Of a DNA stretch of 6,130 bases, positions 1 to 3,797 are shown in pieces. Made by a program: the position numbers and the translations under genes. This stretch comes from Elusimicrobiota bacterium. GTDB taxonomy: Bacteria; Elusimicrobiota; Elusimicrobia; UBA1565; UBA9628. The stretch spans positions 1 through 6,130 of the forward strand of contig JACQBB010000368.1 in the NCBI GenBank assembly GCA_016194625.1. Reading direction: 5' to 3'. The first letter of the stretch is position 1. The number at the start of each line of letters is the position of its first letter. Under the pieces are notes generated by a model that worked only from the letters and a program-made list of their open reading frames with translations, made no database searches and had not been told where the DNA came from.

Positions 1-361
1 CAAGCACATGATCGACGGCCTCGCGCCCGGCGGCCACGTCTGCCTGCTGGTTCCCGCGCACCCGTTCCTGTACGGCAGCCTGGACGCGCTCGACCACCAC
101 TACCGGCGCTACACGAAGGATTCCCTGCGCGCGCTCGTCGACAAGGCCGGCGTCGGCCGCGTCGAGTGGGTGGACCTGTACCACTTCAACGCGCTTGCCG
201 CCTTCGGCTGGTTCCTGAAGGGCCGCGTCCTCAAAGAGACCAAGCAGGAGGACGAGAACTGGGCCGTGATGAACGCGGTCCTGCCGTTCGTCTCGCGCGC
301 CGAGAAATTGATCCGCCCGCCCTTCGGCCTGTCGTTGGTCGCGGTCCTGCGCCGCCGTTAG
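1..361 (+). CDS. Class I SAM-dependent methyltransferase, C-terminal part (5' end outside window)
   Basis: Open frame entering from the left edge (codons start at base 2: Lys-His, then the Met at base 8, which is internal and not the start) and ending in TAG at 359-361. The roughly 119 visible residues match the second half of a Rossmann-fold methyltransferase: a loop with LAPGG leading into the strand HVCLLVP (the usual 'LkpGG.l.l.vPa' before motif III), then FLYGSLDALDHHYRRYTKDSL, the Lyg..D...HyRRYt signature of a family common in surface-glycan clusters, then a strand/helix region (YHFNALAAFGWFLKGRV) and a C-terminal PPFGLSLVAVLRR strand. The SAM-binding GxGxG motif would lie upstream and is not visible. 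The substrate is unknown; membership of the same glycan locus suggests a sugar or lipid-linked intermediate, which is inference. It converges on the minus-strand operon with a 207-bp gap. Confidence 0.85.
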   Translation, partial: KHMIDGLAPGGHVCLLVPAHPFLYGSLDALDHHYRRYTKDSLRALVDKAGVGRVEWVDLYHFNALAAFGWFLKGRVLKETKQEDENWAVMNAVLPFVSRAEKLIRPPFGLSLVAVLRRR

Positions 362-409
362 CGGAAGCGGCCGCTCTCCAAAAGCCCCTTTTCCGATCCG
401 CCGCTCCAC

Positions 410-436
410 GGGTACAAAACGGTCGTGTCTGTACCC
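410..436. repeat. REP-like inverted repeat (GGGTACA ... TGTACCC)
   Basis: Two perfect 7-base arms, GGGTACA at 410-416 and TGTACCC at 430-436, enclose a 13-base loop. Read on the minus strand the left arm continues into GGGTACAGACACGACCG. That resembles, from memory, the G-rich 'GGGGACAGACAC...' hairpin repeats scattered in many genomes beside or away from REP-associated tyrosine (Y1, IS200-like) transposases. No transposase lies in the window, so this would be a solo copy. The arms are seen directly; the family assignment is inference and needs a repeat search of the genome. Confidence 0.4.
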
Positions 437-445
437 CTGAAACGA

Positions 446-466
446 CGATTCTAGAAATCGACTTTT
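446..466 (+). terminator. Weak hairpin followed by TTTT
   Basis: CGATT (446-450) and AATCG (456-460) can pair around a 5-base loop (CTAGA), and TTTT follows at 463-466. The stem is short and AT-rich for so GC-rich a genome, so it would be a weak intrinsic terminator for the plus-strand methyltransferase transcript at best. It may also be part of the neighbouring repeat structure. Confidence 0.2.
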
Positions 467-479
467 GGAGGACCCGCTG

Positions 480-512
480 CGGCGGCAGGACTGTTGGCGC
501 CAACAACCGCCG
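480..512. repeat. Perfect 14-bp palindrome inside a longer imperfect inverted repeat
   Basis: TGTTGGCGCCAACA at 492-505 equals its own reverse complement. Outer arms CGGCGG (480-485) and CCGCCG (507-512) can pair around it, with an asymmetric interior loop (6 bases on the left, 1 on the right). It could be an RNA hairpin at the 3' end of the minus-strand operon or a binding site for a dimeric protein; nothing in the sequence decides between these. Confidence 0.5.
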
Positions 513-516
513 TGGC

Positions 517-538
517 AACTGGTGCCGGCACCAGTTTT
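517..538 (+). terminator. 20-bp perfect palindrome with T-tract, probable terminator
   Basis: The bases from 517 to 536 form a perfect palindrome (AACTGGTG, CCGG centre, CACCAGTT). As RNA it folds to an 8-bp stem with a CCGG loop. On the plus strand it ends in TTTT (535-538), fitting an intrinsic terminator for plus-strand transcription; that would be about 155 bases after the methyltransferase stop and would also keep it from running antisense into the operon. On the minus strand it lies about 32 bases past the flavoenzyme stop but has no U-tract, so there it could at most protect the mRNA 3' end. A protein-binding operator is the alternative reading. Confidence 0.45.
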
Positions 539-568
539 ACCTGTGAATGGAGTGGATAAGTCCGGGGC

Positions 569-1960
569 TCAGGCGCGGGAGAGCTTCGCGTGCAGGCGGT
601 CGGCGGCGTCGAAGCCCATCTTGATGGCCACGTGCGTGTTCACGTACTGGAAGCGGCCTTGGCGGCCGGCGGTCTCGGCGTTGTCGAGCGCGGCGAAGGC
701 GTCCAAGAGCGTCTTGAGCGCCGTCTCGTAGCCGAGCAGGTACATCGGTTGGGCGTGGCGGGTGCGGAAGACGGTGTGGGACAGGACCTCGGAGGGCGCG
801 ATGATGTCCTCGCGCGCCAGGTCGTCCACGACGGACTTCACGGCCAGCGCCTCGTCGGTCCACACCTTGTCCGACGGGTCGCAGGCGATCTCGGCGACGA
901 GCAAGGTCGTGCCGGGATCCAGGTGGAAGCCGAAGGACGCCAGGTCGGTGATGCGGTTGAAGGAGTGCTCGCGGAAGTACATGAAGGACGCGCGCAGGAC
1001 GCGCGGGCGCTTCACTTTCAGCCCGACGAAGACGATGGCGCGGAAGCGCAGCGCCTCGGCGGCCGTATCGGCGTCGGCGCCGAGGCTCGGAGCGAACATC
1101 CGCGCGGTCTCGTTGAGCGCCAACGTGTTCACGATGCCCGAACACGGGAGCGTCTCGCGCTTGCCGCCGGCTTCGACCTCCACGCCGACGACCTTCGCGC
1201 CCTCGCGCTTCAAGCCGACGACCTTCGTCGAGAGCATCAGACGGGCGCCCTTCTTCACGGCGTCCTCGGCCATGCGGTCGCAGATCATCGAGAAGCCGCG
1301 CTTCGTGGTCCACATCTCGCCCTCGACCTTCTCGACGTAGCCCTCGGTCTTGATGTCGGAGCCGCGCGACAGCGCGCGCTTGAGCGCGGCCGCGGCCTTG
1401 TCCATGAATTCCAAGATATTGAAGCGAGGGATGCGCTCGCGGGCGAAGGACGGGGAGAACTGCGCGGGCCCGACGCCCCAGACCCGGAAGATGTAGTCCC
1501 GGAAGAAGAGCCGGTAAAGGACGTCGCCGTAATATCTTTGGAGGATGGTCTCCGAGTTCTCGACTTCCGGCTTCACGATCAGACCCTTCAGGAAGAACCA
1601 GACGAAACTCAAGCCCGCGTGGACGACCGTGGTCAGGGGGAGCTTGAACAGCACGTCCTTCACCGACAGCGGGAACTTGAAGTAGTTCCCCAGGAACTTG
1701 ATCTCGATGGTGCGGTGGTAGGGCAGGAGGTCGGCGCCCATCAGCGCCTTCACGTCGCCCAGGATCTTGGCGTCGGTGGTGTGGAAGATGTGCGGACCGT
1801 ACTCGTACACGTCGCCGCCCAGGCGCACGCCGCCGGCGAGGCCGCCGACGTGGTCCTCCGCCTCGACGAGGAGCACCGGGCGGCCGGCCTCGCGCAGGCG
1901 GCGGGCGGCCGACAGGCCCGCGCAGCCGGCGCCGAGGACGACGACCGGCGCTCCGCTCAT
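569..1960 (-). CDS. FAD-dependent oxidoreductase, UDP-galactopyranose mutase/HemY-like
   Basis: 463 residues, last gene of the operon. The N-terminus has a Rossmann FAD-binding motif: VVVLGAGCAG (residues 6-15), the ribose-binding acid Glu33 at the end of strand 2, and GGL (39-41). Then comes YGPHIFHT (54-61), very close to the YGAHIFHT signature of UDP-galactopyranose mutases. Further on are LFFRDYIFRVWGVGPAQFSP (151-170), typical of the COG1232-type flavoenzymes, and a C-terminal FAD-contact segment GRQGRFQYVNTHVAIKMG (432-449). It is longer than classical mutases (about 370-400 residues), so it may be a related enzyme acting on another nucleotide- or lipid-linked sugar. The start ATG overlaps the aminotransferase stop as ATGA; a purine-rich GAAGGG lies 9 bases upstream. 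It is expected to be cytoplasmic. The reaction is not settled: ring contraction, or a redox step on a sugar or polyprenyl compound. Confidence 0.85.
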   Translation of the reverse strand: MSGAPVVVLGAGCAGLSAARRLREAGRPVLLVEAEDHVGGLAGGVRLGGDVYEYGPHIFHTTDAKILGDVKALMGADLLPYHRTIEIKFLGNYFKFPLSVKDVLFKLPLTTVVHAGLSFVWFFLKGLIVKPEVENSETILQRYYGDVLYRLFFRDYIFRVWGVGPAQFSPSFARERIPRFNILEFMDKAAAALKRALSRGSDIKTEGYVEKVEGEMWTTKRGFSMICDRMAEDAVKKGARLMLSTKVVGLKREGAKVVGVEVEAGGKRETLPCSGIVNTLALNETARMFAPSLGADADTAAEALRFRAIVFVGLKVKRPRVLRASFMYFREHSFNRITDLASFGFHLDPGTTLLVAEIACDPSDKVWTDEALAVKSVVDDLAREDIIAPSEVLSHTVFRTRHAQPMYLLGYETALKTLLDAFAALDNAETAGRQGRFQYVNTHVAIKMGFDAADRLHAKLSRA

Positions 1961-3060
1961 CCCTTCCAGCCCTTCACCTTCTCGACGATCAGCGCCACGT
2001 CGGACTCCTTGAGTCCCGGGTGGATGGGCAGGCTCAGCGCCTCTTCATTGAGCCGCTCGCACACCGGAAGCTTCGCCGTCGAGCCGTAGATCTTGTTCAG
2101 GTGGAGCGGGTGGTAGCGCAGCGTGGTGTACACGCCGTTCTGGTACAGGTACTTGGCGAAGGCGTCGCGCTTGCCGCCCGGCACGCGCACGCAGTAGGTG
2201 AAGTAGGAGTGCTTCGCGTCGGCCGGCGCGTCCTGCGGGCGCACCAGCCAGCCGAGGCTCGCGAACTCCTTCTGGTAGGTCTCCCAGACCTTCTTGCGGA
2301 AGGCCTGCATCGCGTCGAGCTTGCGCAATTGGGCCAGGCCGATGGAGGCCGCGATGTCCGACGGGAGCATCTTCGGGAAGAAGTCGGTGACGTTGTATTC
2401 CCACCAGCGGTCCTTGGAGGCGGACGCCTCGAAGCCGGACTTGCCGATGCCGCAGTAGCGCAGCTGCTTGGCGCGCGCCAGGCGCGCCGGGTCCTTGGCG
2501 GTGAGGCCGCCGCCCTCGCCCATCGCCAGGTTCTTCACCGCGTCGAAGGAGTAGATGCCGACCTCGCCCAGGCCGCCGCACAGCACGCCCTTGAGCCGCG
2601 AGTCGACCGCGTGAGCGGCGTCCTCGACGATCGGCAGGCCGAGCTTCTGGATCTCGTCCACGCGCACCGGCAGGCCGCCGTAGTGCACGACCATGACCGC
2701 CTTGGTCTTGGGAGTCCGGGCCTTCTCGACGTCCTTCAGCGTGATGTTGTGCGTGTCCAGGTCCACGTCGGCGAACACCGGCCGGTGGCCGCACAGCACG
2801 ACCGCGTGCGCGCAGGATATCCAGGTGAACGAGGGCACGATCACGTCGGAGCCGGGCGGCAGGTCGAGCAGCTTCACGGCGAGATGCAGGGCGTTGGAGC
2901 CCGAGTCCAGGAGCACGAAGCCCGGCAGGCCGCCGCGCTCCGCGAAGTTCTTCTCGAAGGCCGCCGTCTTGGGCCCGATGCCGATCCACTGCGCCTCCAG
3001 GCTGGTGCGGACCTCCTCCAGCTCCTCGGGGCCCATCTTGGAACCGAACACGTTGATCAT
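1957..3060 (-). CDS. DegT/DnrJ/EryC1/StrS family PLP-dependent sugar aminotransferase
   Basis: 367 residues, the usual family length. Visible landmarks are the N-terminal helix and loop with WIGIGPKTAAFEKNFAE (25-41), the cofactor-phosphate loop SGSNALHL (53-60), PSFTWIS (76-82), the HYGG turn (126-129), VEDAAHA (145-151) with Asp147 for the PLP pyridine nitrogen, and SFDAVKNLAMGEGGG (171-185), in which Lys176 is the Schiff-base lysine (codon at 2533-2535). These enzymes transfer an amino group, normally from glutamate, to a keto nucleotide sugar. The frame stays open upstream to 3282, but residues before this Met are Arg-rich shadow sequence of the formyltransferase. The chosen ATG is preceded by AGGGGA and overlaps the previous stop as ATGA. 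Which sugar and which carbon are unknown; with the adjacent formyltransferase it probably makes the amine that is then formylated. Confidence 0.93.
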   Translation of the reverse strand: MINVFGSKMGPEELEEVRTSLEAQWIGIGPKTAAFEKNFAERGGLPGFVLLDSGSNALHLAVKLLDLPPGSDVIVPSFTWISCAHAVVLCGHRPVFADVDLDTHNITLKDVEKARTPKTKAVMVVHYGGLPVRVDEIQKLGLPIVEDAAHAVDSRLKGVLCGGLGEVGIYSFDAVKNLAMGEGGGLTAKDPARLARAKQLRYCGIGKSGFEASASKDRWWEYNVTDFFPKMLPSDIAASIGLAQLRKLDAMQAFRKKVWETYQKEFASLGWLVRPQDAPADAKHSYFTYCVRVPGGKRDAFAKYLYQNGVYTTLRYHPLHLNKIYGSTAKLPVCERLNEEALSLPIHPGLKESDVALIVEKVKGWKG

Positions 3061-3797
3061 TTCTTCCCCTCGTGCAGCGCGAGCCTGAGATAGACGCCGT
3101 CCACGCTGGCGCCGTCGAAGCGGCTGTCGGTGAACGCGCGGACCAGGTCCGTGAACCGCCGCGCGGTCATGCGCGCCGAGCCCTTGAGACGGCGCGCGCT
3201 CAGGCCCTCGGCGCGGTCGTGATAGGTGCCCTTCTCCCGCGGACGGAAGGTCGGGTAGCGGCCGGAGGCCAAGTCGGCCCACATCTCCCGCACCAGCCGG
3301 GGCTCGGCCTCCGCGACGCGGGCGGTGAGCGTCTGGCCGTCGTCGGTCGGCAGGACCGGCACGCGCTTGCGCGCGACGACCTCGCCCTTGTCCACCAGCG
3401 CGACCATGCGGTGCAGCGAACAGCCCGCCGGAGACCCGTCGGCGATCGCCCAGTAGGTCGGCCAGTAGCCGCGGCCGTACGGCAGGTAGCCCGGGTGCAG
3501 ATTGATCGGATGCGGCACGGCGTCGAGCACGCGCGGCGGCAGGACCACCGCGCAGTGCGCGCTGAACACGCAGTCGGCGTCGCGCCGCAGGTGCGCGGCG
3601 TAGGCGGCGGTCGTCGGGTCCTTCACGGCCTTCGCGCGCGGGAACAGCCGGCGCAGGCGCGGGGCGAGGTCGGTCGCCTGGTAGCTGACGACCTCCAGGC
3701 CGCGGCGCGAGGCGAAGAACTCGGCCACCGCCAGGCCGACCTGTCCGCGCGCGAGCAGGCTCAGGCGCTTGATGGGGCGGCCGACGAACATGCTCAT
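3057..3797 (-). CDS. Formyltransferase (Fmt/ArnA-N-like fold), probable sugar N-formyltransferase
   Basis: 246 residues. The core carries the formyltransferase catalytic pattern: NLHPGYLPYGRGYWP (99-113) with Asn99 and His101, then AGCSLHRMVALVDKGEVV (124-141) with Asp136, matching the N-H-D triad of 10-formyl-tetrahydrofolate-dependent enzymes such as Fmt and ArnA. Before it, SAHCAVVLPPRVL (79-91) is the usual strand preceding the active site. The C-terminal part (EKGTYHDRAEGLSARRL, then a short strand-rich tail) is much shorter than the tRNA-binding domain of methionyl-tRNA formyltransferase. Together with the next-door DegT aminotransferase this favours an amino-sugar substrate. The start ATG overlaps the upstream gene's stop as ATGA and has GGAG 7 bases before it; a second ATG two codons in (3791) is a possible alternative. 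An open frame runs on upstream to 5765 but is an Arg/Ala-rich shadow of the glycosyltransferase gene. Confidence 0.88.
   Translation of the reverse strand: MSMFVGRPIKRLSLLARGQVGLAVAEFFASRRGLEVVSYQATDLAPRLRRLFPRAKAVKDPTTAAYAAHLRRDADCVFSAHCAVVLPPRVLDAVPHPINLHPGYLPYGRGYWPTYWAIADGSPAGCSLHRMVALVDKGEVVARKRVPVLPTDDGQTLTARVAEAEPRLVREMWADLASGRYPTFRPREKGTYHDRAEGLSARRLKGSARMTARRFTDLVRAFTDSRFDGASVDGVYLRLALHEGKK
3065..3070 (-). promoter_or_regulatory. Shine-Dalgarno site deciding the aminotransferase start
   Basis: On the minus strand AGGGGA sits 4 bases before the ATG at 3060-3058, inside the 3' end of the formyltransferase gene. It supports this start over upstream in-frame codons reaching to 3282. Confidence 0.7.

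Larger units (their letters stand above)
362..568. other. Convergent intergenic region rich in inverted repeats
   Basis: This is the only non-coding stretch, lying between the stop of the plus-strand methyltransferase gene and the stop of the minus-strand flavoenzyme gene. No convincing gene was found in it. It carries a chain of inverted repeats: AGCGGCCGCT (366-375); AAAAG/CTTTT around CCC (380-392); GGGTACA/TGTACCC (410-416 and 430-436); CGATT/AATCG (446-450 and 456-460); a perfect 14-bp palindrome (492-505) framed by CGGCGG/CCGCCG (480-485 and 507-512); and a perfect 20-bp palindrome (517-536). Parts of it, around 410-470, are visibly less GC-rich than the genes. Transcription termination from both sides is the simplest role. 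Confidence 0.8.

Noticed and set aside
363..392. Terminator made of AGCGGCCGCT and AAAAG-CCC-CTTTT just after the methyltransferase stop
   Set aside because: The first palindrome leaves only a very short stem once a loop is allowed, and the second is a 5-bp AT-rich stem. It is too weak to call on its own, so it is only noted in the intergenic description.
590..2089. Long open plus-strand frame opposite the flavoenzyme gene
   Set aside because: Its translation is rich in Ala, Arg, Gly, His, Gln and Val without domain motifs, and it mirrors the codon pattern of the minus-strand gene. Such antisense frames are expected at this GC content.
2020..3093. Long open plus-strand frame opposite the aminotransferase gene
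   Set aside because: Composition is that of an antisense shadow (Arg, Ala, Val, Gln, His runs), while the minus strand holds complete PLP-enzyme motifs.
3061..3282. 74-codon N-terminal extension of the aminotransferase
   Set aside because: The family begins close to the chosen Met, the extension is a shadow of the formyltransferase, and AGGGGA lies just before the ATG at 3060.
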